Below are positions 25,820-34,922 of a DNA stretch of 64,000 bases, one piece after another. Every line of letters starts with the position of its first letter. Position 1 is the stretch's first letter. The DNA comes from Mycobacterium colombiense (lineage in GTDB: Bacteria > Actinomycetota > Actinomycetes > Mycobacteriales > Mycobacteriaceae). The stretch is from assembly GCF_001665835.1 (NCBI RefSeq), contig NZ_LZSX01000039.1, positions 62,001 through 126,000 of the forward strand, given 5' to 3'. The translations under genes and the position numbers were made by a program. The notes under the pieces were generated by a model, which searched no databases, was not told the origin of the DNA, and saw nothing but the letters and a program-made list of their open reading frames with translations.

Positions 25820-26736
25820 TGAGCGGGCTGATCGGCGGCACCCTGCCGGCGTCGATCAAGCGGGCGCAATTCCGTGCCGCACTGGAAAGTGCTCGGTTGC
25901 AACGGCTCCCGGGCGCCTTCTCGCCACTGGTCGCCAAGCTGGTGGCCGAGCTCGGGTTCGAAGGGGTGTACGTGTCCGGGGCGGTACTGTCGGCCGACCT
26001 CGGCCTGCCCGACATCGGCCTGACCACCCTGACCGAAGTCGCCGGCCGCGGGGCGCAGATCGCGGCGGTCACCGACCTGCCCACCCTGATCGACGCCGAC
26101 ACCGGCTTCGGCGAGCCGATGAGCGCCGCGCGCACCGTGACCGTGCTGGAAGACGCCGGGCTGGCCGGCTGCCATTTCGAAGACCAGGAAAACCCCAAGC
26201 GGTGCGGGCATCTCGACGGCAAGGCCGTGGTGCCGGCCGCCGAGATGATCAAACGCCTGCGCGCCGCCGTGACAGCCCGCAGGGACCCGAACTTCATCGT
26301 CTGCGCGCGCACCGACGCCGCCGGCATCGAGGGCCTGTCCGCGGCGATCGACCGTGCGAAGGCCTACGCCGACGCGGGCGCCGACCTGATCTTCACCGAA
26401 GCCCTGCACACACCAGGCGAATTCGAGCAGTTCCGCGCCGCCGTGGACGCGCCGCTGCTGGCCAACATGACGGAGTTCGGCAAGTCGGAGCTCCTGACCG
26501 CCCAGCAGCTCTCCGACATCGGCTACAACGTGGTGATCTACCCGGTGACCACGTTGCGGCTGGCCATGCACGCCGTCGAGGCCGGCCTGCGCGAAATGGC
26601 GGACCAGGGAACACAATCCGGTCTGTTGGACCGCATGCAACACCGCGGCCGACTGTACGAGCTGCTGCGCTATGCCGACTACAACCAATTCGATTCCGAT
26701 ATCTACAACTTCGCCCTCGGAGGAGAAGCGCAATGA
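25819..26736 (+). CDS. prpB: 2-methylisocitrate lyase
   Basis: Isocitrate-lyase-superfamily enzyme of 305 aa that cleaves 2-methylisocitrate into pyruvate and succinate. Active-site segment KRCGH is at 127-131 (Cys129), with FEDQENP before it and DADTGFGEP (92-100) for metal binding. The short length and VSGAVLSADLG pattern mark PrpB, not isocitrate lyase. M. tuberculosis has no prpB and uses Icl for this step, so a dedicated lyase sets this organism apart. ATGA overlap with prpC. Confidence 0.93.
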   Translation: MSGLIGGTLPASIKRAQFRAALESARLQRLPGAFSPLVAKLVAELGFEGVYVSGAVLSADLGLPDIGLTTLTEVAGRGAQIAAVTDLPTLIDADTGFGEPMSAARTVTVLEDAGLAGCHFEDQENPKRCGHLDGKAVVPAAEMIKRLRAAVTARRDPNFIVCARTDAAGIEGLSAAIDRAKAYADAGADLIFTEALHTPGEFEQFRAAVDAPLLANMTEFGKSELLTAQQLSDIGYNVVIYPVTTLRLAMHAVEAGLREMADQGTQSGLLDRMQHRGRLYELLRYADYNQFDSDIYNFALGGEAQ

Positions 26737-27860
26737 ATGCCATCGAAGATAACCAACCCCGCATCTACAAGGGCCTGGCCGGTGTGGTCGTCGACACCAC
26801 CGCCATCTCCAAGGTCGTCCCGGAGACCAACTCCCTGACCTACCGCGGGTATGCGGTCCAGGACCTGGCGGCGCATCGCAGCTTCGAGCAGGTCGCCTAC
26901 CTGCTCTGGCATGGCGAACTTCCCGACGAGCAACAGCTCGCGCTGTTCACCCAGCGGGAACGAGCGGCGCGCCGGCTGAACCGATCTCAGCTGTCGTTGT
27001 TGGCCAAGCTGCCCGAGACCTGCCACCCGATGGACGTGGTGCGCACCTTCATCAGCTCGATGGGCGCCGAAGACCCCGAAGAGGACGACAGCAGCCCGAC
27101 GGCCAACTACGCCAAGGCATTGCGGATGTTCGCGGTGCTGCCCACCATCGTGGCCGCCGACATGCGCCGCCGGCGTGGCCTGGACCCGATCGGCCCACAC
27201 AGCCACATGAACTACGCGCAGAATTTTCTGCACATGTGCTTCGGTGACGTGCCCGAGCAGGTCGTGGTGGACGCCTTCGAGCAGTCGATGGTCCTCTACG
27301 CCGAGCACAGCTTCAACGCCTCGACCTTCGCCGCGCGCGTGGTGACCTCTACCCAGTCCGACATCTACAGCGCGGTCACGGCCGCCATCGGCGCGCTCAA
27401 GGGCCCGCTGCACGGCGGCGCCAACGAGGCCGTCATGCACGACATGCTCGACATCGGCACCGCCGACAGGGCCGCCGAATGGCTGCGGGGCAAGCTGGCT
27501 CGCAAGGACAAGATCATGGGGTTCGGCCACCGGGTGTACAAAAGCGGTGACTCGCGGGTGCCGACCATGAAGGAGGCGCTCGGGCGCGTCGCCGCGGCAC
27601 GCGACGGCCAAAAGTGGCTCGACATCTACGAAGTCCTGGAGAAGGGCATGGCCGAGGCCAACGGCATCAAACCCAACCTGGACTTCCCGACCGGACCCGC
27701 CTATCACCTGATGGGCTTCGACATCGGCATCTTCACGCCGATCTTCGTGATGAGCCGGATCACCGGCTGGACGGCGCACATCATGGAGCAGACCGCGTCC
27801 AACGCGTTGATCCGTCCGCTGAGCGAGTATGTCGGACCTCCGCAGCGCGCTCTATCGTAA
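26733..27860 (+). CDS. prpC: 2-methylcitrate synthase
   Basis: Citrate-synthase-family enzyme of 375 aa joining propionyl-CoA and oxaloacetate. Catalytic segments GPHSHMNYAQN, LHGGANEAVM and GFGHRVYKSGDSR are seen. The short N-terminus with GLAGVVVDTTAISKV is typical of type II-short PrpC. It overlaps prpB by 4 nt and is followed 5 nt later by pyc, so one transcript prpD-prpB-prpC-pyc is likely. Confidence 0.95.
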   Translation: MNAIEDNQPRIYKGLAGVVVDTTAISKVVPETNSLTYRGYAVQDLAAHRSFEQVAYLLWHGELPDEQQLALFTQRERAARRLNRSQLSLLAKLPETCHPMDVVRTFISSMGAEDPEEDDSSPTANYAKALRMFAVLPTIVAADMRRRRGLDPIGPHSHMNYAQNFLHMCFGDVPEQVVVDAFEQSMVLYAEHSFNASTFAARVVTSTQSDIYSAVTAAIGALKGPLHGGANEAVMHDMLDIGTADRAAEWLRGKLARKDKIMGFGHRVYKSGDSRVPTMKEALGRVAAARDGQKWLDIYEVLEKGMAEANGIKPNLDFPTGPAYHLMGFDIGIFTPIFVMSRITGWTAHIMEQTASNALIRPLSEYVGPPQRALS

Positions 27861-27865
27861 ATACC

Positions 27866-30800
27866 GTGTTTGCGAAGGTACTGGTCGCCAATCGCGGGGA
27901 GATCGCGATCCGCGCGTTCCGCGCGGCCTATGAGCTGGAAATCGGCACGGTCGCGATCTATCCCTACGAGGACCGCAATTCCGTGCATCGGCTGAAGGCC
28001 GACGAGTCCTACCAAATCGGTGAGGAGGGGCACCCGGTCCGCGCGTACCTGTCGATCGACAACATCGTGGAGACGGCGCAGGCGTGCGGAGCGGACGCGA
28101 TCTATCCCGGCTACGGCTTCCTATCGGAGAACCCGGACCTGGCGGCGGCCTGCGCGGCGGCGGGCATCACCTTCGTCGGGCCGAACGCCGAGGTGCTGAA
28201 GCTCACCGGTAACAAATCGCGGGCGATCGCGGCGGCGCGCGAAGCAGGCCTTCCGGTGCTGGCTTCCTCGGCGCCCTCGACGTCGGTGGACGAGCTGCTG
28301 GCGGCCGCCGAGTCGATGACGTTCCCGCTGTTCGTCAAGGCGGTCGCCGGTGGCGGCGGGCGCGGGATGCGCCGGGTGGCCGACGCCGCGTCGCTGCCAG
28401 AGGCGATCGAGGCCGCCAGCCGTGAGGCCGAGTCCGCATTCGGGGATGCCTCGGTGTTTCTCGAGCAGGCGGTGATCAATCCGCGGCACATCGAGGTGCA
28501 GATCCTGGCCGACACCCAGGGCAACGTCATGCACCTCTACGAGCGGGACTGCAGCGTGCAGCGTCGGCACCAGAAAGTCGTCGAGATCGCACCGGCACCC
28601 AACCTGGACCCTGAACTGCGCCAAAAGATCTGCGCGGACGCGGTGGCTTTCGCGCGCAGTATCGGCTATACGTGTGCCGGCACGGTGGAATTCTTACTCG
28701 ACGAACGCGGCAACCACGTGTTCATCGAGATGAACCCGCGCATCCAGGTGGAGCACACGGTGACCGAGGAGATCACCGATGTCGACCTGGTGTCGGCGCA
28801 GCTGCGGATCGCTGGCGGGCAAAGCCTGGAAGACATTGGCTTGAGCCAGGATTCGGTCGTTCCGCACGGCGCGGCGCTGCAGTGCCGGATCACCACCGAG
28901 GATCCGGCGAACGGCTTCCGCCCGGACACCGGCCGGATCACCGCCTACCGCACCCCGGGCGGCGCGGGAATCCGGTTGGACGGCGGCACGACGCTGGGCG
29001 CGGACATCAGCGCGCACTTCGACTCGATGCTGATCAAGCTGACCTGCCGGGGCCGCGACTTCGCCACGGCGGTGCGCCGGGCGCGACGCGCGGTCGCCGA
29101 GTTCCGGATCCGTGGTGTCTCGACGAATATTCCGTTCCTGCAAGCGGTCCTGGATGACCCTGACTTTCAGGCCGGCCGGATCACGACGTCGTTCATCGAG
29201 GAGCGCCCGCAGCTGCTCACCGCGCGCAGTTCCGCCGACCGCGGTACCAAGATTCTCAACTACCTGGCCGATGTCACCGTCAACAAGCCACACGGTGAGC
29301 GTCCGTCGGCGGTGTACCCGCACGACAAGTTGCCCGACATCGACCTGTCGGCTGACCCGCCGGCGGGATCCAAGCAGCGGTTGACCGAACTCGGGCCGGA
29401 GCGATTCGCGGCCTGGCTGCGCGAGTCGCCCGGCGTCGGCGTCACCGACACCACGTTCCGCGACGCGCACCAGTCCCTGCTGGCCACGCGGGTGCGCACC
29501 AGCGGCCTGATCAAGGTGGCGCCCTACATCGCCCGGACCACGCCTCAGCTGCTGTCCATCGAATGCTGGGGCGGGGCGACTTACGATGTGGCGCTGCGCT
29601 TTTTGAAGGAAGATCCGTGGGAGCGGCTGGCAACGCTGCGCGAGGCGCTGCCCAACATCTGCCTGCAGATGTTGTTGCGCGGGCGCAACACCGTCGGCTA
29701 CACGCCTTATCCGGAGACGGTCACCACGGCGTTCGTCGAGGAGGCGACGGCGACCGGCATCGATATCTTCCGGATCTTCGATGCGCTGAACAATGTCGAC
29801 TCGATGCGACCCGCCATCGACGCCGTCCGGGAAACGAGTGCGGCCATTGCCGAGGTGGCGATGTCCTACACCGGTGATCTCAGCGATCCGGCCGAAAAGC
29901 TGTACACCCTTGACTATTACCTGAAGCTGGCCGAACAGATCGTCGATGCGGGCGCACACGTGCTGGCGATCAAGGACATGGCCGGCCTGCTGCGTGCACC
30001 GGCGGCCGCGACCCTCGTCTCGGCGCTCAAGTCCCGCTTCGATTTACCGGTGCACGTGCACACCCACGACACCCCGGGCGGGCAGCTGGCCACCTATGTG
30101 GCGGCCTGGCACGCCGGGGCCGACGCCGTCGACGGTGCCGCGGCCCCACTCGCGGGAACCACTAGCCAGCCCGCGCTGTCGTCGATCGTGGCCGCCGCGG
30201 CCAACACGGCCTACGACACCGGGCTGTCACTGCCGGCGGTCTGCGACCTGGAGCCATACTGGGAGGCGTTGCGAAAGGTCTACGCGCCCTTCGAATCCGG
30301 GCTGCCGGCGCCGACGGGTCGCGTCTACCACCACGAGATCCCCGGCGGCCAATTGTCGAACCTGCGCCAGCAGGCCATCGCGCTGGGACTCGGTGACCGG
30401 TTCGAGGACATCGAAAACGCCTACGCCGGAGCCGATGCCATCCTGGGCCACCTCGTCAAGGTCACCCCATCCAGCAAGGTCGTCGGCGACCTGGCGCTGG
30501 CGCTGGTGGGAGCGGGCGTCAGCGCGCAGGAATTCGCCGACGACCCCGCACGCTACGACATCCCGGAATCGGTCATCGGCTTTCTGCGCGGCGAACTGGG
30601 CGACCCGCCGGGCGGCTGGCCCGAGCCGTTGCGCACCAAGGCATTAGAGGGACGCGGTCCGGCCAAGCCGGAGCAGCAGCTGACGGCCGACGACGAAAAG
30701 GCGTTGGCTACACCGGGCACCGGCCGGCAGGCGGCGCTGAACCGGTTGCTGTTCCCCGGGCCGGCGAAAGATCTGGAAGACCACCGCGAGGAATACGGCG

Positions 30801-31249
30801 ACACATCCGGACTCAGCGCCAACCAGTTCTTCTACGGATTGCGCCAAGGGGACGAACACCGCGTCCAACTCGAGCGCGGTGTGGAGCTACTCATCGGTCT
30901 GGAAGCCGTCTCCGATGCCGACGAACGCGGCATGCGCACCGTGATGTGCATCCTCAACGGTCAGCTGCGTCCCGTCGTGGTGCGTGACCGCAGCGTCGCC
31001 TCGGACGTGCCCGCCGCCGAGAAGGCTGACCGCGCCAACCCGGACCACATCGCCGCGCCCTTTGCCGGCGTCGTGACGGTGACCACCGAGGTCGGCGAGG
31101 AAGTCGAAGCCGGCCAGACCATCGCGACGATCGAGGCGATGAAGATGGAGGCCGCCGTCACCACCCCGAAGGCAGGCAAGGTCGAACGAATCGCGGTGTC
31201 GCACACCGCCCAGGTGGAGGGCGGCGACCTCCTGGTGGTGATCGACTAG
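27866..31249 (+). CDS. pyc: Pyruvate carboxylase
   Basis: Single-chain biotin enzyme of 1127 aa, the length I recall for M. tuberculosis Pyc (Rv2967c). Order: biotin carboxylase with ATP-grasp (1 to about 450, GGGGRGMRRV loop), carboxyltransferase (DTTFRDAHQSLLATR, about 530-830), and biotin carrier with EAMKMEA (biotinyl-Lys about 1093). It makes oxaloacetate from pyruvate. GTG 27866 gives the canonical start MFAKVLVANRGEIA; earlier codons overlap prpC. Directly after prpC, it would turn PrpB's pyruvate into PrpC's co-substrate. Confidence 0.96.
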   Translation: MFAKVLVANRGEIAIRAFRAAYELEIGTVAIYPYEDRNSVHRLKADESYQIGEEGHPVRAYLSIDNIVETAQACGADAIYPGYGFLSENPDLAAACAAAGITFVGPNAEVLKLTGNKSRAIAAAREAGLPVLASSAPSTSVDELLAAAESMTFPLFVKAVAGGGGRGMRRVADAASLPEAIEAASREAESAFGDASVFLEQAVINPRHIEVQILADTQGNVMHLYERDCSVQRRHQKVVEIAPAPNLDPELRQKICADAVAFARSIGYTCAGTVEFLLDERGNHVFIEMNPRIQVEHTVTEEITDVDLVSAQLRIAGGQSLEDIGLSQDSVVPHGAALQCRITTEDPANGFRPDTGRITAYRTPGGAGIRLDGGTTLGADISAHFDSMLIKLTCRGRDFATAVRRARRAVAEFRIRGVSTNIPFLQAVLDDPDFQAGRITTSFIEERPQLLTARSSADRGTKILNYLADVTVNKPHGERPSAVYPHDKLPDIDLSADPPAGSKQRLTELGPERFAAWLRESPGVGVTDTTFRDAHQSLLATRVRTSGLIKVAPYIARTTPQLLSIECWGGATYDVALRFLKEDPWERLATLREALPNICLQMLLRGRNTVGYTPYPETVTTAFVEEATATGIDIFRIFDALNNVDSMRPAIDAVRETSAAIAEVAMSYTGDLSDPAEKLYTLDYYLKLAEQIVDAGAHVLAIKDMAGLLRAPAAATLVSALKSRFDLPVHVHTHDTPGGQLATYVAAWHAGADAVDGAAAPLAGTTSQPALSSIVAAAANTAYDTGLSLPAVCDLEPYWEALRKVYAPFESGLPAPTGRVYHHEIPGGQLSNLRQQAIALGLGDRFEDIENAYAGADAILGHLVKVTPSSKVVGDLALALVGAGVSAQEFADDPARYDIPESVIGFLRGELGDPPGGWPEPLRTKALEGRGPAKPEQQLTADDEKALATPGTGRQAALNRLLFPGPAKDLEDHREEYGDTSGLSANQFFYGLRQGDEHRVQLERGVELLIGLEAVSDADERGMRTVMCILNGQLRPVVVRDRSVASDVPAAEKADRANPDHIAAPFAGVVTVTTEVGEEVEAGQTIATIEAMKMEAAVTTPKAGKVERIAVSHTAQVEGGDLLVVID

Positions 31250-31250
31250 C

Positions 31251-31312
31251 GGCGATCGCAAGCGCGGCCGTGGCGATCGCAAGCGCGGCCGTGGCGATCG
31301 CAAGCGCGGCGT
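31251..31312 (+). repeat. Three tandem copies of a 21-nt unit
   Basis: GGCGATCGCAAGCGCGGCCGT repeats at 31251, 31272 and 31293 (last copy shortened at its end), starting 1 nt after the pyc stop. Each unit contains GCGATCGC. The third copy is also the start of a longer dispersed repeat. Confidence 0.9.
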
Positions 31313-31366
31313 AGCCGGGCGCAGCGGGTCGCCACTACAGGCCGTGGCCGGGCGAAGCGGGTCGCC
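31293..31366. repeat. Dispersed intergenic repeat, copy 1, plus partial copy
   Basis: The 41 nt at 31293-31333 match the reverse complement of 47995-48035 at 39 positions. A 20-nt partial copy (one mismatch, GCCGGGCG.AGCGGGTCGCC pattern) follows at 31347-31366. Function unknown; it lies between convergent genes. Confidence 0.8.
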
Positions 31367-31370
31367 GCCA

Positions 31371-32285
31371 TCAAGCGAGGCTGCTCTTGATCAGAGCGGC
31401 GCGCGCCAGCGTCTGCTCGGCCTGCTTCACGTGGGCCGCGTCGACCAGGACGCCGTTCACCCCGACCGCGCCACGGCCCTTTGCCTCGGCTTCCCGGTAG
31501 GCGACGACATTGGCTTCGGCCCGCGCGATTTCGTCGGCGGTCGGGGCGTAGACCTCGTTGGCCACGGGTACCTGGTCGGGATGGATCGCCCACTTGCCGG
31601 TGTAGCCGAGCAGCGACGCTCGCCGGGCGTCACGCTCGTAGCCCGACAGGTCCCGGTAGTCGGGATACGGCGCGTCGATAGCGTCGATGCCGGCGATGCG
31701 CGCGGCCACGATCACTTTATTGCGCGCGTAAGCCCAGAATTCGCCCGGGTATTCGCCGAGCGGGGCGAAGTTGGTGTCCACCCGCGCGCCCTGCGACAGC
31801 GAGAAGTCGCCGACGCCGAAGATCAGGGCATCCAGGCGAGGGCTGGCCGCCGCGATCTCTTCGGCGTTGGCCAGGCCTTCCACCTCTTCGATGAGCACCT
31901 CGAGCCGAATGGCTCTGTCCAGGCCGAGTTTCGCCTCCAGTTGGGTGAGTAGCACGTCCACCCACCAGACGTCGCGGGCCCGACGGGCTTTCGGAATGAT
32001 GATCGTGTCGAGGTTCTGGCCGGCTTTGGTCACCACATCGACGACGTCGTCGTGGCACCACCGGGTGTCCAGGCCGTTGATCCGGATGGCGCGGGCCGTG
32101 CGGCCCCAGTCGATGTCGTTGAGCGCGGCGATCGCCTTGGCGCGCGACTCCTCCTTGAAGGCCACCGGCACCGCGTCCTCGAGATCGAGGAACACCAGAT
32201 CGGCGCCGCACCGGGCGCCCTTCTCGAACATGTTGTCGTTGCTCGCGGGCACCGCGAGTTCGGAACGGCGGAGCAGATCGGTCAC
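31371..32285 (-). CDS. HpcH/HpaI aldolase / citrate-lyase-beta-like (CitE-like) protein
   Basis: TIM-barrel CoA-ester lyase of 304 aa. VFLDLEDAVP carries the metal-binding acid, with IRINGLDT, LEVLIEEVEG and ALIFGVGDFS. Relatives are malyl-CoA, citramalyl-CoA or beta-methylmalyl-CoA lyases and thioesterases. The GTG at 32285 has AAGGA upstream. It is the last gene of a leftward run after a CaiB-type CoA-transferase, which suggests CoA activation followed by C-C cleavage of a dicarboxylic intermediate. Confidence 0.9.
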   Translation of the reverse strand: MTDLLRRSELAVPASNDNMFEKGARCGADLVFLDLEDAVPVAFKEESRAKAIAALNDIDWGRTARAIRINGLDTRWCHDDVVDVVTKAGQNLDTIIIPKARRARDVWWVDVLLTQLEAKLGLDRAIRLEVLIEEVEGLANAEEIAAASPRLDALIFGVGDFSLSQGARVDTNFAPLGEYPGEFWAYARNKVIVAARIAGIDAIDAPYPDYRDLSGYERDARRASLLGYTGKWAIHPDQVPVANEVYAPTADEIARAEANVVAYREAEAKGRGAVGVNGVLVDAAHVKQAEQTLARAALIKSSLA

Positions 32286-32301
32286 AAGTGAATTCCTTCT
32301 G

Positions 32302-33486
32302 TCACAACACGCCGCGGGCGCGCAGATCGTCAATGTCGTTGGCAGTCAAGCCGAGTAGTTGGCCGTAGACTTCGGCGTTGTGTTCGCCGAGGCGCGGTCC
32401 TAGGTGGCCGACCGTGCCGGGCGCCGATGAGAAACGTGGCACGGGAGCCTGCACCTTCATCGCCCCGAGCTGTGCATCGTCGACCGAGATGAACACCTCA
32501 CGATGCGCCAGCTGCTCGTCGGCGACCAGATCGCCGATGTCATAGACCGGGGCCGCGGCCACCTCGTGGGCGTCGAAGACCTCCATCGCCTCCGAAAGTG
32601 TCTTTGCCCCAACCCAATCGGCCACCACGGCGTCGACCTCACGCGCTCTGGCAAGCCGGCGCTGCGGATCGGAGAAGTCGGGGTCTGCCACCAGGTCGTC
32701 TCGTCCGATCGCCCGGAACACCCGCAGCGCCAGCGCCGGCGAGCTCCCTGACATGGCCAGCCACCGCCCGTCGGCCGTCTGATAGGTGTTGCGGGGCGCC
32801 GAAATGTCCCACCGATTGCCGGACCGCTCGGGCACCAGACCCAACTGGTCATAGCCCAACAACGTCTGTTCGAGCAGGCGGGCCAGCGGGTCGATCAGGT
32901 TCACGTCGATCAGCTGACCCGGTCCACCGTGCACGTCGCGGTGATACAGCGCCATCATCACCGCGTAGGCGGCGTTCAGTGAAGCCACACCGTCGGCCAG
33001 CATGAACGGCGGCAGCGTGGGCGGACCGCCGGCCTGGCCGGTGATGTGGGCGAACCCGCTCATCGCCTCCCCCAGCGTGCCGAACCCCGGGCGCTCACTC
33101 TTCGGGCCGGTCAACCCGTAACCCGTGATGTGCAGCATCACGATCCGGTCGTTGACCGCGCGCAGGCTCTCGTAGTCCAGGCCCCACTTGCGCAAGGTCT
33201 GCGGACGGGTGTTGACGATGACGACGTCGGCATGCCCCACCAGGCGGCGCGCCAGCGCCTGCCCCTCGGCGCAGCGCAGGTCCAGGGTGATCGATCGCTT
33301 GTTGCGCGACAACGACTTCCACATCAGCCCCACGCCGTCGCGCTGATTACCCCACCCCCGGATCGGATCGCCATGCCTGGGCTCTTCGACCTTGATCACG
33401 TCGGCGCCGAACTCGCCCAGATAGGTCGCCACCAGCGGCGCGGCGGCCAGGGTGGCGAGGTCGAGTACCCGCAGCCCGTCAAGCAT
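32302..33486 (-). CDS. Class III (CaiB/BaiF) CoA-transferase
   Basis: Enzyme of 394 aa that moves CoA between carboxylic acids. Start MLDGLRVLDLATLAAAP, CoA-binding region VNTRPQTLRKWGLDYE, and catalytic Asp in MLADGVASLNAAY. ATG 33486 starts inside the end of the monooxygenase gene (8-nt overlap), so translation is coupled. Longer readings upstream only shadow that gene. Substrate unknown. Confidence 0.93.
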   Translation of the reverse strand: MLDGLRVLDLATLAAAPLVATYLGEFGADVIKVEEPRHGDPIRGWGNQRDGVGLMWKSLSRNKRSITLDLRCAEGQALARRLVGHADVVIVNTRPQTLRKWGLDYESLRAVNDRIVMLHITGYGLTGPKSERPGFGTLGEAMSGFAHITGQAGGPPTLPPFMLADGVASLNAAYAVMMALYHRDVHGGPGQLIDVNLIDPLARLLEQTLLGYDQLGLVPERSGNRWDISAPRNTYQTADGRWLAMSGSSPALALRVFRAIGRDDLVADPDFSDPQRRLARAREVDAVVADWVGAKTLSEAMEVFDAHEVAAAPVYDIGDLVADEQLAHREVFISVDDAQLGAMKVQAPVPRFSSAPGTVGHLGPRLGEHNAEVYGQLLGLTANDIDDLRARGVL

Positions 33487-34855
33487 TGACACCGGCAGCC
33501 ACCCGAGCGTTCGAAGGACGCTGCAGCCCAAGGTGTCCCCGCAGCGTCGACGACTCGTACCCGGTGCGGAACAAACCCCGACGTTGCAGCTCCGGAACCA
33601 CCATGCGCACGACGTCTTCGAATGCTCCGGGCAAATGCGTTGCAGCCAACACGAATCCGTCGCAGGCGCCGGTTTCGAACCAGTCCGCCATCTGATCGGC
33701 GACCTGCTGACCCGTGCCGACGAAACGCGGCCCCTGCAGCAGGGTGGCTCGATGGTTGACGAGGTCACGCAACGTGACAGGGCGGCCCCCGCCCTCGGAA
33801 GAAATGTGGGTGCGTAGGTTCTGCACCAGTCCGCGGATTCCGGAGACCGAGGCGAGTAGTTCGTCGGTAATCGGGGCGTCGAGATCGTGTTGCGCGAAGT
33901 CGTAATTCATCAACTCGGATAAGAGCGTCAGGGATGCGATGGGATGAACCAGATCATCGAGGAACATGGCTTCGCGCTCCTTGGCGTGGGCTTCCGACTC
34001 GCCGACGACAGCGTATGCCATGGGGCAGATGCGGACGGTGGCGGGATCGCGGCCGGCGTCGGCGATCCGGTCTTTCTGGTCCGCGTAGTGGCTGCGCGCG
34101 ACGTCGATACCCGGATCGCCGGTGAAGATCAATTCGGCCCACCGCGAAGCGAATTCGCGGCCGCGGCCCGACGAGCCGGCCTGGATGATGACCGGGCGGC
34201 CCTGCGGCGTGCGCGGCACCGTCAACGGGCCGCGCGCGGAGAAGAACTGGCCGACGTGCCCCAACTCGTGCACCTTGCTGGGGTCCGCGTACTGCCCGGA
34301 CAGCCGGTCGTGCAGGACGGCGTCGTCCTCCCAGGTGTCCCACAGGCCGGTCACCACATCCATGAATTCGTCGGCGCGGTCGTAACGTTCGTCGTGGCCG
34401 AGGTGGGCGTCGACGCCGAAGTTCTGCGCTTCGCTGTCGTTGACCGAGGTGACCACGTTCCACGCGGCGCGGCCGCCGGAAAGGTGATCCAGCGAGGCGA
34501 AGGTCCGCGCGACGTGGAACGGCTGGTAGTAGGTCGTGGAGTAGGTGGCGCCCAGGCCGATTTTCGACGTGGCCTGCGCGAGGACGCCGAGGATCACGCT
34601 GAGGTCCAGCTTGACCGGGCGGGCGCCGTACTGGACGGCTTCGTCCACCGAGCCGCCGTAAACCCCCGGCATCGCCAAGCGATCGTCGAAGAACATCAGA
34701 TCGAAGCAGCCCTCTTCGAGCTGACGGCCGATCTTGGCGTAATAGGACGCATCCAGGTACCGGTGCTCGGTTGCGGGGTGCCGCCACGAGCCCGCGTAGA
34801 CGGAAGTGCTGCCGGCCTGCATGAAGGCGACGAGCGCCATTTTGTCGGTACGCAT
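33479..34855 (-). CDS. LLM-class FMN-dependent monooxygenase (NtaA/SnaA/DszA type)
   Basis: Luciferase-like monooxygenase of 458 aa, the length of the NtaA/DszA group that uses FMNH2 from a partner reductase. Signature regions WRHPATEHRYLDASYYAKIGR, STTYYQPFHVARTFASLDHLSGGRAAWNVVTS and IIQAGSSGRGREFASR are present. Such enzymes oxidise sulphones, aminopolycarboxylates or alkyl chains. No reductase is next door. It leads the operon with the CoA-transferase and CitE-like genes and is divergent from gntR. Confidence 0.93.
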   Translation of the reverse strand: MRTDKMALVAFMQAGSTSVYAGSWRHPATEHRYLDASYYAKIGRQLEEGCFDLMFFDDRLAMPGVYGGSVDEAVQYGARPVKLDLSVILGVLAQATSKIGLGATYSTTYYQPFHVARTFASLDHLSGGRAAWNVVTSVNDSEAQNFGVDAHLGHDERYDRADEFMDVVTGLWDTWEDDAVLHDRLSGQYADPSKVHELGHVGQFFSARGPLTVPRTPQGRPVIIQAGSSGRGREFASRWAELIFTGDPGIDVARSHYADQKDRIADAGRDPATVRICPMAYAVVGESEAHAKEREAMFLDDLVHPIASLTLLSELMNYDFAQHDLDAPITDELLASVSGIRGLVQNLRTHISSEGGGRPVTLRDLVNHRATLLQGPRFVGTGQQVADQMADWFETGACDGFVLAATHLPGAFEDVVRMVVPELQRRGLFRTGYESSTLRGHLGLQRPSNARVAAGVNA

Positions 34856-34872
34856 GATTGAAACGTAACATC

Positions 34873-34889
34873 TGATATTTCAGATATCA
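34873..34889. promoter_or_regulatory. Dyad between gntR and the monooxygenase operon
   Basis: TGATAT-TTCAG-ATATCA, a perfect 6-bp dyad with 5-nt spacer, 17 bp before the leftward monooxygenase start and 33 bp before gntR. Likely operator for the GntR protein, controlling both directions. Confidence 0.55.
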
Positions 34890-34910
34890 AACGTTAGATC
34901 TGCCGTTTGG

Positions 34911-34922
34911 TATTCTGCGCAG
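34911..34922 (+). promoter_or_regulatory. -10 box for leaderless gntR transcript
   Basis: TATTCT (34911-34916) followed by 6 nt and then the GTG start at 34923. There is no Shine-Dalgarno. TANNNT at this distance is the standard layout of mycobacterial leaderless mRNAs. Confidence 0.5.

Noticed and set aside
27614..27865. N-terminal extension of pyruvate carboxylase into prpC
   Set aside because: Arg/His-rich out-of-frame sequence inside prpC; the family N-terminus begins at GTG 27866.
31251..31312. Tandem units as a CRISPR array
   Set aside because: Units are contiguous 21-mers without unique spacers, only three copies, and no cas genes.
33487..33768. N-terminal extension of the CoA-transferase
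   Set aside because: Lies inside the monooxygenase gene in another frame; the CaiB fold starts at MLDGLRVLDLA.
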